DNA from: Rhizophagus clarus
Taxonomy: Eukaryota; Glomeromycota; Glomeromycetes; Glomerales; Glomeraceae
Direction: 5' to 3'
Assembly: GCA_015698045.1 (NCBI GenBank)
Contig: BLAL01000156.1
Coordinates: 1,054,001 to 1,118,000 of the forward strand
DNA: 64,000 nt
The notes below the pieces were generated by a model. That model was not told the DNA's origin and did no database searches. It was given only the letters and a program-made list of their open reading frames with translations. Of the stretch, positions 12,196 through 24,513 are shown one piece after another. Within the stretch, counting starts at the first letter, position 1, and every line of letters starts with the position of its first letter. The position numbers were made by a program, and so were the translations under genes.

Positions 12196-14863
12196 GATTA
12201 CTACATATAGCATAGTAAATAACTTTTTTATCATCCTGGATATACTAGGTGGAAATACCAATTAGTAGCCAGGTGATAAATTTGTTTATATTCTACCATC
12301 CAGCAACATTGTACAACAGGACTTAATCTTAAACTTAAATTCATTGCTAATATTTGGATAATTATACAAAAACCTTATGGTACGCCATTTTAAAAAAAAA
12401 TATTTATATCGCGACTGATCAATTTGCCTGATTATTTATATTAAAAAAAAAAAAAAAAAAAAATCGGAAAAAAATAAAATATGAACGGCAAATTTATTAA
12501 TGCATTTTAATAATCTTTCTGAACAAAAATTTTCGACCAGAGCATAAACAAAAACGGAATTTACCGATCGGATTAACGAATGATTTTTTAATTTCGCTAA
12601 TTTATTATATTATATTGCATTCATAATTTCAAAATGGTCTAAAATAATAACTGAACCAATAATTGATTAAGTGAGAGGTGATCTGTTTTTGATCACAAGT
12701 AAAATAAATGTAAATCTTCTCGATTAACCATTTATTTGCATAATATTTATTAAAAGGGAATAAAATAAATATTTGATTAAGATATTTTTTTTAATAGAGT
12801 TTTCGCGTTTGTAACGCGTGAAAACACCGGTCTAACTATTTTTCTATCAAATTAATCCAAAATTTTAAAGAAAAAGTTATTCATAATGCCAACCAAAATG
12901 TAAACTTAAATATAAACCAATTTTCTGTGACAAAAAGTCAGGTTATTTTATTATTGTGCTATGAGAGCTTTTAAATAATAAAACAAACAATCATATTATA
13001 TTTTTTCCTGGACAGATTTCAAATATGGCTTATAGCCGAACAAATTGAAGTTGTGATAATGACTGTAGCAAATCAACTGGTATGTTTATTGGACATAAAT
13101 TGGCAAAATAGAAGCGCTCTAAAAATGGATTTGTACGTTCCAACACGTAACACTGGGGTGTTCCATCAACTAATTAAATCAAACTTAACTCCTATAGTAA
13201 ATTTTATCATAAACTTATTTTATGATCATTAATTGATATGACTACCAGACTGGGAATTTGTTCTTTTTTTATTGAAAAAATCCCCAAGATTTTAAATTTC
13301 AATAATTTGCGATCTAATAATTTCTAAGCAATAACAAAAATTTAAATGAAACTATCGTTACTTTAAATAGCATGGAATAGAACGTTTTTTTGAAAAACAC
13401 TAAGAAAAAAAAAATATTTTTCCTATGAAGATATGTTTAAGAATATTGTAAAACTTAAATGCTTTTTTTTTTTTTTTTGAGGAGAAATTGCTCTATTACA
13501 TGAAAGTGATAATTATTTGGGATATTTTTACGGAATTTGGAAATAAAATAGTGAGAATGGTCCAGAGGGGAAATATATTAATTTGGTGAAAGTATGTTTT
13601 TATTTAGTAAGAAACATAACTGATGGGTTACTATATTGTCATTAGTTTTCTGATCAGCCGATATGTAATAAATTTCATATGGTAGTACTATACATATATT
13701 AAACGTAACGCGTGTGACAAACTTTATTTTAACTGCTCCTAAAAAAGTATCATATTTGTTTCAAAAAAAGTCATATATCACTTGACTTTAAAGGTATATA
13801 GTTATATTATATATTTACTTGTATAAACGCAAAAATTAATAATTGCGGAATAAACCTCGGATATCGGACATTCGGATCCATTAAATTAATATGAAATTTT
13901 CCTTATTGTGCACAAAATGATGTAAAGATAATAACGAACGGTACAGGTACAGTATTTCAATTAATCTTACCGATCTTTATTTATTTTCATTTTCGGTTTT
14001 ATTACCCAAAAAATTAACACTCAAAAGAGTTTAATGTTATAAACAGACTTATAAAGGTCAAGTTCGGAACACATAAAGAGAGAGTTATGCAATTCGAATT
14101 CGTAAACAAAAAGTATATATTCGCAGTAAATAATTTTCATAAATGGACAAATATATAATTAATAAGGCCCTTAATCACTAAATAATCAAAGCAAATTCGA
14201 TCTAATGCGTCTTTATTTTAAAAAGTAAACAATCATCAAACTTATCAAATTTATCAAATTTATCGTAAAAACATTGAAACAATCGACTAACTACTTATGG
14301 TTTAAAATTTAGCAAAATTCGGAGTATACGAATGCAACGACCAATTATTTAAGTCTATATAACAATTAAATAAGCTTTTATTGGTTTTTTTTTAAATTTA
14401 TCAGAGATAAAATTTGTAAATAAGATAACTGATAAGATAAAGAAAAAGAGAATAATTTTCGATAAAGTAATCTGTTTACAGCATACATATCTGATATTAT
14501 TCAATTGACGATTAACGCCACCGTATATATATTATTCAGTCTATTTAGTTTTTAGTGTTGAATAATTAAATAAAATTTTTTCACCATCTATTTGAAGTTG
14601 TTACTTACTAAGCAGGATTCACAAATTTATCATTTTATTTTTATATAAAGTTTTTGAGAAAAAAAAGAAAAAACCCTGTTTTATTTTAGTAGCTAAATGG
14701 TAAAAAAAAAACTTATATAAGTGACCTTTGACATTTAATCCAAATATTAAAGGAACCAGAAGGAATCACAATATCATTCAGCCATAAAAGAAAAAACTAT
14801 TTTTTTCCTTTTCCCGCTTTTTCTTTTAAATCATTATTTTACACTACATATAAAATTTTTACG

Positions 14864-15064
14864 ATGGATCATTTAAATGATGCTCATATACCCGAAACTC
14901 TTGACAGTCATTTACATGAACAATTTGCCACCGAAACTCGATCCTATTCAATTAACTCATCATCCTATATTAACCATATTATTCGTAGACGTAGAAATCA
15001 ACGACAACTTAAAAATAGAGTTACAATATATACATTGTATAATATCAGGCAATTACCAAGGTAA
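14864..15064 (+). pseudogene. Family A gene 3: truncated SSSY/NDPF-module copy (66 codons)
   Basis: The ATG context (ACGATGGATC) and the first codons match A1. Residues 32-35 are SSSY and 41-48 are RRRRNQRQ, followed by IRQLPR. The next codon, a conserved Gln (CAA) in every other copy, is TAA. After the stop the same frame continues with NTNDPF..QIFN to about 15100 before a second stop. A single C-to-T change therefore removes the conserved C terminus. It may be a recent pseudogene or a truncated functional form. It is not in a tandem unit and its upstream region has only a weak trace of the shared motif. Confidence 0.65.
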
Positions 15065-15405
15065 AACACGAACGATCCATTTAAAAGGCAGATTTTCAAT
15101 TGATCTTCTTTTTACTAAGGATGATCCATGATTATATCCGTTTATTAATTGTCCGGAGCGAAGCGTAGGACAATATTATATTTTAATTTTCAATATCGCT
15201 TACTATTTTTATATTCGAAATCGTTATTCCTGTTCCGTTTTAAATATGCAAAATCCGTTTATAACAAAACTCCACGTGGCAAATTTTACTATGTTCACCA
15301 ATAAGGCATTGGATTTATTATTATTTCGTTTAATTAATATAGTTTATTCACTCTTTCAATATTTCAAGTTTTCTTTTCTCTGCTTTAATACGGATTGTAT
15401 CATCG

Positions 15406-16727
15406 CCCTATGAAAAAAGATCATCCAATATTCGTGCAATATTTGTTCAATTCTGTGTGAAAATCATTCAATTATTGCAATTTTTTGGATAAAAATGATC
15501 ATGCAGTTATTTATAGTGTGTTAAAAGTGTGCAATTTTTGTACAATTGAAAATAAACTTAAATTTAAGATATAGAAAATGTTCAATTTTTGTGCAATAAA
15601 AATTTTAGGGTATAAAATTTTTATTAAGATACAGAAAGCATTCAATTTTTGAGTAATCCTACCATACAATATTTGACCACTTTTTGGGGCAAATAGACCA
15701 CTTTTAACCATCATTATGAATATATTTTCCTAAGTGATTTATGCAGTAAGTTTAAACAAAATTCAACTGCATATTTGTTTATAAATAGGTATCTTCTGGA
15801 CCTATTGGTACAATTTTTGTAGTGCTTCGTGACTAAAAAAAAAGTCCAAACTTTTATTAAGTTACAGAATTAGTTCCGGCCAGAATTATAATTTGGCCGG
15901 ATTTATGCATCTTAAAATTGTATATTAAACACGTGATCTGATCGTCAAAATAAATATGACGCGAAATGTTTGTTTTTTTTTTTAAACCTTTTTAACTTCA
16001 AAATTTCAGGTAAGAAAAACTTGTTTTCTATTATCTTTTTATTTATTTTCCTAACTTTTTTACATTTTAACGTCATTAACTTTGCTTATTTACTAACTTC
16101 ATACTTTTTTTACTACTAACACTAATAATTTATTATTACTTTCAACACTTGCTAATCATATTTTTTATATATTACTAATGCTAACTAATAATTTACTTTT
16201 CAACACTACTAATTTGCTTTCTTTACTAACTTCATACTTTTTTATATTTAATACTAATAATTTACTTACACTAATAATTTACTCTTCTTTGATACTACTG
16301 CTAATTTACTGTTACTAACATACTTTATTTTAATTTCTTATATTTTTTACATTTATGATTTATATCAAAATATAGTATTTTATTTATGAATATTTTGTAT
16401 ATTTTTATATTTTAAATTAATAAAAATTCATAATTTTACTTTATAAATTTGCCTGTCATTACTATAAAGTGTAAAATTTTTAGTATTTAACCTATCATAA
16501 TACCTAAAATTTGGCTCAAAAATTGGACAATAATCATATAAGTTCAGGACAAAAATAGGATAATTATTGTACGAATTACCATGCAATTATTGTGTGATTT
16601 ATTGCAATTTTTAGCACAATTATTGCACAATTATTGTACGGTCAAATATATAGAAATTGTAGTGAAATCGTAGTAAATTTAATTAAATGTTAATTCAACA
16701 AAAATCACACACAGTTTTTTCATAGGG
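15406..16727. mobile_element. Probable non-autonomous DNA transposon, 1.3 kb
   Basis: The ends are 13-bp inverted repeats (CCCTATGAAAAAA at the left, its complement at the right). They are flanked by a direct TCG on both sides (15403-15405 and 16728-16730), a candidate 3-bp target-site duplication. Both sub-terminal regions repeat words such as TGTGCAAT and CAATTATTGCAA. No ORF of useful size is inside, so it would need a transposase from elsewhere. A 3-bp duplication fits PIF/Harbinger or CACTA-like elements, but TIR length and motif alone do not decide the superfamily. Confidence 0.5.
15876..15900. repeat. Near-perfect GGCCGG palindrome
   Basis: CCGGCCAGAATTATAATTTGGCCGG is self-complementary apart from one mismatched pair. 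Related ends (CCGGCCA..TTAT and ATAATTTTGGCCGG) bound a ~55-bp segment at 31487-31541. Both look like short fold-back repeats of one family. Confidence 0.45.
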
Positions 16728-16730
16728 TCG

Positions 16731-17700
16731 ACATATAATTTTTACACTTATTTTTATGAAAAGAAATTATTTTTTTTTTTTTTGTTTTCGAATAATTTAT
16801 ACAATTTAATCTAGTTATTTTTTACGCGTGATTTTTGTTCGATAAAAATGATAAACAAAGTGATTAAGTAAAAGATATAAAATAAATAATATCGTAGTAT
16901 AATCATCAGGGTTATATTTTTTTTAAAAAAGAAAAGAAGATAAAATAAAATAAAAGTAAAGAAAATACTCTGGGAAAAATTATCATTATTGTTATCAATT
17001 AAGTATAAGGAAAGATTAAAAAGCAAACACAAATAACAAAATACTTCAACATGGGGTATGACATGCGAGTGGTGATAAAATGTTTTTTAAGATAATTTAA
17101 TTAAAAAAAATGTTTCAAAATATTATTTTGCGAAATTAACATAAAAATGTTGCGAAATGTTTGTCCATTGAAATACGTGTAGAAATTACAATAAAAAGTT
17201 TCTCCATATAGATCAAGAACTGCGGCAAAGCATAAAGGATTGATGATCTCTGGCTTGTACCGTATAGGATCGTATCCCTAAAGTAATTAATATACCCGGG
17301 TATGATATGTCTTAATTCTGGCAGAAATTCGACTAATTCTGGTCAAATTTTCCATACCATATATATACAAGATACTCCCGGGTATAATTCGATTTTTAAA
17401 TCATTGAAATTGATACAGACCCAGGGTACCTTAGACAAATTTTCCGTCCGAGCGATTCGGAACAAATTTGAATTCGCACATATTAGTCAATACTTCGTCA
17501 ATTAAGCACTGTGTCCCAGTCTACCCATAGAAATCTCTATCTGGCAATAATCAGCAATGATTGTTGCGTTTGACAAAATAGGAAAGTAGAGTCCTTATTT
17601 GTTAATAAATCACACTCAATAAGGAAATAAAATATGAATCCCGACTATGAAAAAAATTTTTTTTTCACTTTTATAAAAGGAAAATATCACCGTAAAAATT
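16731..17700. other. Intergenic region, no gene seen
   Basis: AT-rich sequence with poly-A/T tracts and two ACCCGGGTAT/CCCGGGTATA words at about 17294-17385. The last ~200 bp begin the upstream segment shared with the other LRR genes. ORFs at 16811-17032 (minus) and 17302-17505 (plus) show no coding character. Confidence 0.5.
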
Positions 17701-17717
17701 ATCTATAGACCCCTGAA

Positions 17718-17867
17718 ATGCATCTTTTCGACAATTATTTGACGAACAAAATTCATTATTTATCGGACAGGGAGATATTTAACTCCGGACATTCCAACGT
17801 ACAGTGCAAAAATTATTGTGAGATCAACATGGGCGTTTTGATATAACCCATTATGGTTAATAAAATT
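17718..17867 (+). promoter_or_regulatory. Conserved upstream region of LRR gene 1
   Basis: Two blocks are shared with the other LRR loci: ATGCATCTTTTCGACAATTA (17718 onward, continuing to GACGA) and GATATAACCC..TATGGTTAATAAAA (about 17839-17867). Their order relative to the start codon is kept at LRR2 (22834-22990) and LRR3 (30466-30346, minus strand). This may be retained promoter or only recent duplication. Confidence 0.5.
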
Positions 17868-18028
17868 ATATATTTCATATGAAATGTCAAAATAGTAATT
17901 TAATGTTTCTCACTTGAACTAAAGTATTAAATAAAGTATTCCTATTTTGTTTTATTTTATTTTATACACAAAGTCATTTATTTTAAAAAATAAATTATCC
18001 TGAATAAACGGAATTAAAATATTATATT

Positions 18029-19033
18029 ATGGTAAACGCTCAGAGATGGTTGGATGGGAAATACCCTGCTGAAGTCAAAGCAAGAGTCAAAAAAATAGGA
18101 GGTCCCAAACAAAACTTAAATAGAATCGGAGATGATTTACTTTCTGTGTTTACTAAGGGTCGACCTTTTTCATCAATTTTTTCTAATGTGATAAATGATG
18201 ATGTAATTGAAGACAATATTATTTTAGAAGGTCCCTTATCTTTAAAAGGGTTCTTTAATTTGGAAGATTTAGATATCAGTAATCACAAAGTTACTGCACT
18301 AGATATATCTGATTGCTCGCAACTCCGTGAACTAGATTGTGATAATAATCTACTCACTAATTTAGATGTATCTAATAACCGGCAAATTGAATTTATTCAT
18401 TTTTCAGGAAATCAGTTAACTAATATAGATTTTACTGGATTAGATAAGATCGAAAAAGTTTATTGTAATGACAATAAACTAAATAATTTAGATTTTTTAA
18501 AGGCTTTAAATCCTACCAAAGTGGTCAATCTCCGCCTGGCCAATAACAAATTTCCTGCCCGAAATCTAAGTTGTTTTTCTTCTTTTGTTAATTTGCATAG
18601 ATTATCCATTAATGGTAATCCTTTTTATGGTTCTTTAAAACCATTAAGTGGTTTACACAATTTAAGGGAATTAGATGTTTCTGATACTGATATTAATAGT
18701 GGTTTAGAGTATTTATCTGAAGATTTTTTTAATATCAATCCAGCCGCTTCTGGTTTACGTTTTACGGGAGCTTACTTTTCAAAAAAACTTAGATGTTCAG
18801 GAGAACTAGCTAAACAATTAGAAAATTACAAAATTGAAGGAAGTACAGATCCCCTTAGAAATTATGACTGGCAAGCTTGGAAACTAGATCATCAAGAACC
18901 AATTTACAAAGCTAAAGAGCAAATAAAACGAGAAGAATTAACTAAGACACAAGAATGGGAAGTAGTAGCCAAAGAAATTAAAGAGTTACATGAAAAACTT
19001 CGATGTGATGTTTATCAAAAAACTCATTACTGA
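18029..19033 (+). CDS. LRR gene 1: intronless leucine-rich-repeat protein, 334 aa
   Basis: Likely a cytosolic protein-interaction scaffold; no partner can be named. There is no signal peptide or membrane helix. Residues 1-20 contain an AQ-x-WLD-x-KYP opening. LRRs span about 64-235 with a bacterial-like pattern, L-x-x-L-x-C-x-x-N-x-LT-x-LD-x-S. A C-terminal region carries CSGELAKQLENYKIE and DPLRNYDWQAW (274-284), then a charged helix. From memory this architecture is common in Rhizophagus and in its mollicute-related endobacteria. The ATG start matches the paralogues. The ~480 bp upstream and ~1 kb downstream are duplicated, inverted, around LRR3. Ligand and pathway unknown. Confidence 0.9.
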   Translation: MVNAQRWLDGKYPAEVKARVKKIGGPKQNLNRIGDDLLSVFTKGRPFSSIFSNVINDDVIEDNIILEGPLSLKGFFNLEDLDISNHKVTALDISDCSQLRELDCDNNLLTNLDVSNNRQIEFIHFSGNQLTNIDFTGLDKIEKVYCNDNKLNNLDFLKALNPTKVVNLRLANNKFPARNLSCFSSFVNLHRLSINGNPFYGSLKPLSGLHNLRELDVSDTDINSGLEYLSEDFFNINPAASGLRFTGAYFSKKLRCSGELAKQLENYKIEGSTDPLRNYDWQAWKLDHQEPIYKAKEQIKREELTKTQEWEVVAKEIKELHEKLRCDVYQKTHY

Positions 19034-22000
19034 GCCTGGATTCGAGATGAAGTGGGGCATACTTTATAATAAACATCCTAATTTTTATTTTCAAATTTAT
19101 TATTATTAGAAGTATTGAATTGAAATTTTGCTATTCTGTTTGGAATAATATAGATATTATTCAGTTAACGGTAATAATCAGATACCATGATCATCTAGTA
19201 TATTTGTGCATACAAACTCTTTTTTCCTTATACTGTTTTTTTATAAATTACCTTTTTCCTCTCACAAAGTTGTTTTTATGATAAATATATTTTTTTTATT
19301 CCAAAATAGTGTATTAGAATAAAAAAACAAAAAAAACTTTTTTTGTGCCCTATAATTTCACTTCATGATTCATCGTTTGTAATTTTATATTTCAAAAATT
19401 TGATCAAATTAAAACATCTTATATTGAATAAGTAATTTCGTCTGAAATTCAAAGTGCGAAATGTGCGCATGATATAAATTTTGTGTATTTATATAGCGGT
19501 GATATTTTAAATAGCATTTACTATAATGTTGCGAGCGAAACCGAAACCTTTCGGTTTTCATTTTCGTTCAGCAAGTAAAAGAATTTTCAAGCGTTAAATT
19601 TTTATTTTTATTTTTATTTTATTTTATTATAAGTTTTCATTTGGAGCTTCAAATAATTAATTAATTACTTAATGGAAAAGGTAGTATTTGATTATTGACG
19701 TGTACAATAAAGTAGTTTGTTTTATTAATTTTTAAAAATATAATTAAAAGATTATCCGAATTTTCGATATCCTTCACATGTTGCAATTGAGAGTAACTCA
19801 TTCTGATTAATAGACGAAATTAAAAAAATATGATACTGATCTCATCAAGTTTTAGTATCAAATTTTTTAAAAAAAGAGAGGTTAGGGTTGCAACTTTCTC
19901 AAGTTAATAGCCGAGGAAAGGTCTGAATATCATTAAACTTATTTACTAAGGAATGAAAAGTGTTTGTTATTCCTAGAAAGATTGAAAAATAATGTTAGAA
20001 AATTGACAACAACTGAATTGTATTTTTAAAATTTTTTATTAATAAACTTTAATTTTGTTTATTAGAATGACGTAATAAACTCGATCTGAATCTTTTTTAT
20101 TTGTCTTAACCATATGATGTGACAATGGTTCACATTGCAACTAAGTCTGGTTTTACATTTTTACCGTTCAGTTACATGCAATACATAGTACAACAAATAC
20201 ATTAAGAGAGGGCTTGTGAAAATAGACTTTGCCGTTATATCAGTATCTTCACCGTGTCTTATACTATTAATATATCATATCTCACAAACTAACCACTATA
20301 CTATTTGGTTTTTTTTAATAATTACTTACATTATATTTTATATTTATTCTTGAACCGAATAAAAAAAAATTTATAATATTAAAAAAGACAACAAATATTT
20401 ATTTTAAATATTTTAATTTATGTAATTTGTGTTAATATATCTTTAACTAGCACCATTATACTGTGCTATTAATAATTTCTTGAATTCCGCAGTAATTCTG
20501 CGAAGGAATCCCATATGTTCCGCTAGAGGATTCTACGGATTTCTGATTAAATTTTATTATACACGGAAATCTCAGAAATCCACATAATTCTTTTATGAAA
20601 TATGTGGTTTTGTGTGGAAACCTATCCACGAAATTCGATGTATAGAATTCCACGTGTTTCCAAACTAACTTACGTGGACCGACCTACCTACGTGGTTTTA
20701 CGTGAACCGATCTACCTAAAAATTTCCTGATGTAATTTTTAGTTTTGTCGTTATTTTTCTTATGCGACTTAAAATTTGTTTATACATCTATCTTGAAACT
20801 TTCGTGTTGTTCAGTCAAAAACTTGAAACAAGAAAATAAGAATAACAAAAGCAATTCCTTTTCTTTAATATTTAATCGATTCTTGATTCTTGCCAAAAAA
20901 AATTTGAGGGGAGGAGATAATTTAAACAACATGGTATTAAAAGCTTTTGGAGAATTTTTATTAATATCGGAAATCTTTCCGTGTCGCTCAATTTACATTG
21001 GATATACGTGCCTAATTTATTTTCAAAAACAGAGAGAAGAACATTAAATTAAAGGTTAATTTGGAACGGCGTAAAACCCTTTTAAAAAGGTGATTCATCT
21101 ATTTAATTTATGATTTAAAAATTGCTATACCATGTCTGTGTGATAATTACTAGTAATTTTATGCCGACATTAAGGACATTGATAAAATTTTGTATCAAAC
21201 TATGAAATTCAGGATAACTGAGGATATAATAATCGCAATGTTTGAAAAAAGATAGTTGCATTCCTTAAATTATATGTTAAACACAGAATGATTCACATTT
21301 TATTAAGAAAAGATAAGTTCTTTTTTTATTATTATTATTAATTTCTAATTTCTCCCTTATTTTTTCTTGGTAAATTAAATCCATTTTTAAATTAATTTGA
21401 TTACATTTGAAAAATTATTTTTATTATTATTCAATTGGAATACGCGTTAATGATGCGATTATTAGTCAAAGCTTAATATTTGAAGACTGTAATCCAAGAT
21501 TCTTAAATATTCAATGTACGGTACGGTTTGTAATTCTATCCCATTTAAAATGTATCCGAATATTTTTCATTACACGCACGTACTTCTACTATACTTGTTA
21601 ATTAATACTTCGTCAATATTACACTCTTTGGAAAGAATAGAAGGTTTCTTCCATTTTTCAAATCCATTTTTACAAAAAACAGAAACAGAAACATGAATCT
21701 ACTGAAAATAGGGATGTCAACAGTCCAAATCGGTCCAGAAACAAATTTAATAAATTGCCAATCCCAGAAAAGTGTGATCATTTATCTTCAACAAGCGACC
21801 TACCCTAAAAACGATCCGGGAACAAATATATTATTAATAATTCTTTTTTAAAAAGTCATCTCAAAAGCCGGCAATTTGTTTGGGACCGATGCCGTCTGGT
21901 ACTGGGATCAGTTTCACGTTTAAGCATTTCTGACTTCGGGTAGAACTTTTTATCTCTAAATACCAATAGTAAGTAACCTGCCCTAAAAAATTCTTGGGAA

Positions 22001-22690
22001 TAAAATTTTAAATCAAAAAAATGACATTTTGATAATTTTTTTTTGAATTTTTAGATACAATCATTCTTATAAAAGAAAGAAATTCAAAATAAACTACTAC
22101 TTTCCATTTTTGATTTTATTTTGAAAGTTTTTTTTAAGTTTTTTTTCGAATTTTTATTCTTACGAAAAGAGAAATTTTAAATCAAGAATCTCCATTTTAT
22201 TATTTTATTTTAATAATTTTCAATATACCCTTTATATTTACGAAAAAAAAAGATTCGAATCAAAAAAAAAAAAGTTATCTCCATCTTTTATTTTTTATAA
22301 GTATTTTTGGACTTTTCGGATACAGCTCCATTTTTTTATGAAAAGAGAAAAATTAGAAAAAACAAAAATTAATTCCCCATTTCCAACAAAAAATTCAAAA
22401 AACGTTAGTTTCACCCGCAGTAAATATAAAAAATTATATGATCTTCAATTTCGGTGCAAAAAATGTCTCGGATAATTTGTTAAGCGTTTAAAAGTAAAAT
22501 TGTGATTTCACCTATTATAGTGATTGGAACTATGGCTAGATTAATTGTGAAACTACAATAAAAATACTAAAAATTACGCCCGATTTTTCAAAAGTTAAAT
22601 GCAATTCAGGAATGATCAACACAATTTTTTAATAAAAATCTCTAATTGGCAATAATGAACTGGAATCTCTACTGCAATTGGTACGTTATA
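19034..22690. other. Intergenic region between LRR genes 1 and 2
   Basis: The stretch 19560-19960 is an inverted copy of 28430-28890, the 3' flank of LRR3. A short imperfect tandem of TACGTGGACCGACCTACC-like words lies at 20669-20717. Inverted segments with GGTCC and AAATTGCC words occur at 21728-21893. ORFs at 20745-21047 and 21407-21601 begin with TTG and have no domain. No gene is called. Confidence 0.5.
21728..21893. repeat. Small fold-back repeat
   Basis: The left arm has AATCGGTCC, ACAAATT and AATTGCC; the right arm has GGCAATTTGTTTGGGACCGAT, its approximate complement. About 166 bp end to end and probably a degraded miniature element. No target-site duplication was recognised. Confidence 0.35.
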
Positions 22691-22833
22691 GAGTCTTTAA
22701 TATGTAAATAGATCACGCTCAATAAGGAAATAAAAAATAAAGTTTTTAACACATTTCTTGATGTTTTTTTTTCAAGAATCCGTAAAGAGATATTTCGATA
22801 AAAATTATTGTGTCCGCAACTTTAAATTCTTCG

Positions 22834-22990
22834 AATGCATCTTTTCGACAACTATTCGACGAGCAGTATCTAGACAAAGAAATAGTTTATTCTTCTGATT
22901 AAATTTATTAGAATTAAAAAACGTATACGCCACTAGGTCATTGTGAGAATTTTTAGGCGTTTGATATAACCCGTTAAGGTTAGTGAAAAT
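22834..22990 (+). promoter_or_regulatory. Conserved upstream region of LRR gene 2
   Basis: It contains ATGCATCTTTTCGACAACTA (to GACGA) and GCGTTTGATATAACCCGTTA (then AGGTTAGTG). Spacing to the start is similar to LRR1. A third block, AAAGTCATCTATTTTAAA, lies at about 23114-23131. All are also found upstream of LRR1 or the pseudogene. Confidence 0.5.
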
Positions 22991-23170
22991 CACATACATA
23001 CTATATTCACATGAATTATGCAGCATTTGAGTTATAATGTAATTTCATCCCTATGTCCGTGTCTCTCTCAAACTTAAAATATTCTTTCGTTTTATTTTAT
23101 TTCACTCCGTACATAAAGTCATCTATTTTAAACCAAGTTATTCTAAATAGGACGAACTAAATTTTTCATC

Positions 23171-24106
23171 ATGGTGAAAGCTCAGGAATGGCTGGATAGA
23201 ACAACTGCCGAGTCCAAGGCAGAAGTCAAAAGGATAAGTCAAAAATCAGACATAAAAAAAATCGGAAATGATTTACTTTCAATGTTTACTAAGGGTCGAC
23301 CCTTGTCATCTGTTCTTTCTAATGTGGTAAACAATATTGTAATTGATGAAAATATTAGTTTAGAAGGTCCCTTATCTTTTAAAGGGTTCGTTAATTTGGA
23401 ATATTTGAATATCAGTAACCAAAAGATTACTACATTAGATGTATCTGATTGCCTGCAACTCCGTGAATTACGTTGTAGCAGTAATCAACTTACTAATTTG
23501 GATGTTTCTAATAACCGACAAATTGAACAAATTCATTGTACAGACAATCAGTTAACCAATTTAGATTTTACTGGATTAGACAAAATCGAAAAAGTTTTCT
23601 GTTGTGACAACAAATTAACAAATTTAGAATTTTTAAAAGCTCTAAAACCTGCTAAGTTGATCACTCTCCGCGTGAAAAACAACAAATTTCCCGTCCAAGA
23701 TCTTAGTTGTTTTACTCCTTTTGTTAATTTAGAGAGATTATTCATTGATGGTAATCCTTTTTATGGTTCTTTAAAACCATTAATGGACTTAACTAATTTA
23801 AAGGAAATAGGTATCTCTAGAACTGATATTGATAGCGGTTTAGAGTATTTACCTGATGATTTTTTTAATGTTAATGCCACTGCTTCTAGTTTGGGTTTGA
23901 GAGGAGGTCACTTTTCAAGAAAGCTTACATGTTCAGGAAAATTAGCTGAACAATTAGAAAATTACAAAATTGAAAATGATCCCCTTAGAAATTATGATTG
24001 GCAAGCTTGGAAGCGAGATAATCAAGAATTAATTGACAAAACTAAAGAGCAAGTAAATAAAGAAGAATTAACTAATATATTAGAATGGGAAGTGATAGAT
24101 AGTTAA
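23171..24106 (+). CDS. LRR gene 2: leucine-rich-repeat protein, 311 aa, shortened C terminus
   Basis: Paralogue of LRR1 with the same order: AQEWLD opening, basic linker, LRRs at about 60-230, CSGKLAEQLENYKIE, then NDPLRNYDWQAW. After EWEV the reading frame meets TAA. DNA homologous to the lost tail of LRR1/LRR3 (GATGTGATATTTATCAAAAA) continues past the stop to about 24150, so an indel has removed the last ~22-25 residues. The LRR core is intact and is probably still functional. No introns, signal peptide or membrane segment. The upstream ~800 bp is also present, inverted, beside the pseudogene at 25517-25688. Confidence 0.88.
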   Translation: MVKAQEWLDRTTAESKAEVKRISQKSDIKKIGNDLLSMFTKGRPLSSVLSNVVNNIVIDENISLEGPLSFKGFVNLEYLNISNQKITTLDVSDCLQLRELRCSSNQLTNLDVSNNRQIEQIHCTDNQLTNLDFTGLDKIEKVFCCDNKLTNLEFLKALKPAKLITLRVKNNKFPVQDLSCFTPFVNLERLFIDGNPFYGSLKPLMDLTNLKEIGISRTDIDSGLEYLPDDFFNVNATASSLGLRGGHFSRKLTCSGKLAEQLENYKIENDPLRNYDWQAWKRDNQELIDKTKEQVNKEELTNILEWEVIDS

Positions 24107-24513
24107 AGGAACTAAAGAGATATAGGATGTGATATTTATCAAAAACTAACTGAATAGATTTGAAACGAAACTAAGCGGTAATCGGTCATACCTGATTATA
24201 TAATATTATTCTCAAATTTCAGTTTATTTCATTTAGGTGATTGAATTGAAAGTTTTAATAGTATGTTTTAATGTACTTGAATATGTTGATTTATTTAAAT
24301 AAAGAGCAAATTACCTAAACTCGATAAATTTTTGCTTGATTTTATCATATTATTTATTTGAATTAATAAATATACTAGTAATTCAAAACATCGGAACTTA
24401 GCACATAGATATTTCTATAATAATTAATTGCGAATAACTCACTTTTGTTCTATGTCTTTTAATAAATCTGCTATCACTTCTAAACTCTTTTTACAACTTT
24501 TCACTTTTCGTAA

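Larger units (their letters stand above)
8945..14760. other. Gene-poor AT-rich region with scattered repeat relics
   Basis: No convincing gene. Visible content: a TATACTGATCTATTGTC-like word repeated three times at about 9432-9630; paired hairpin repeats at 10087-10224; a degenerate GGATTATCC-rich patch and a long hairpin at 12000-12195; several poly-T tracts. The 80-codon ORF at 8945-9187 starts with ATG but shows no recognisable domain and sits in repeat-like sequence. Confidence 0.5.
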
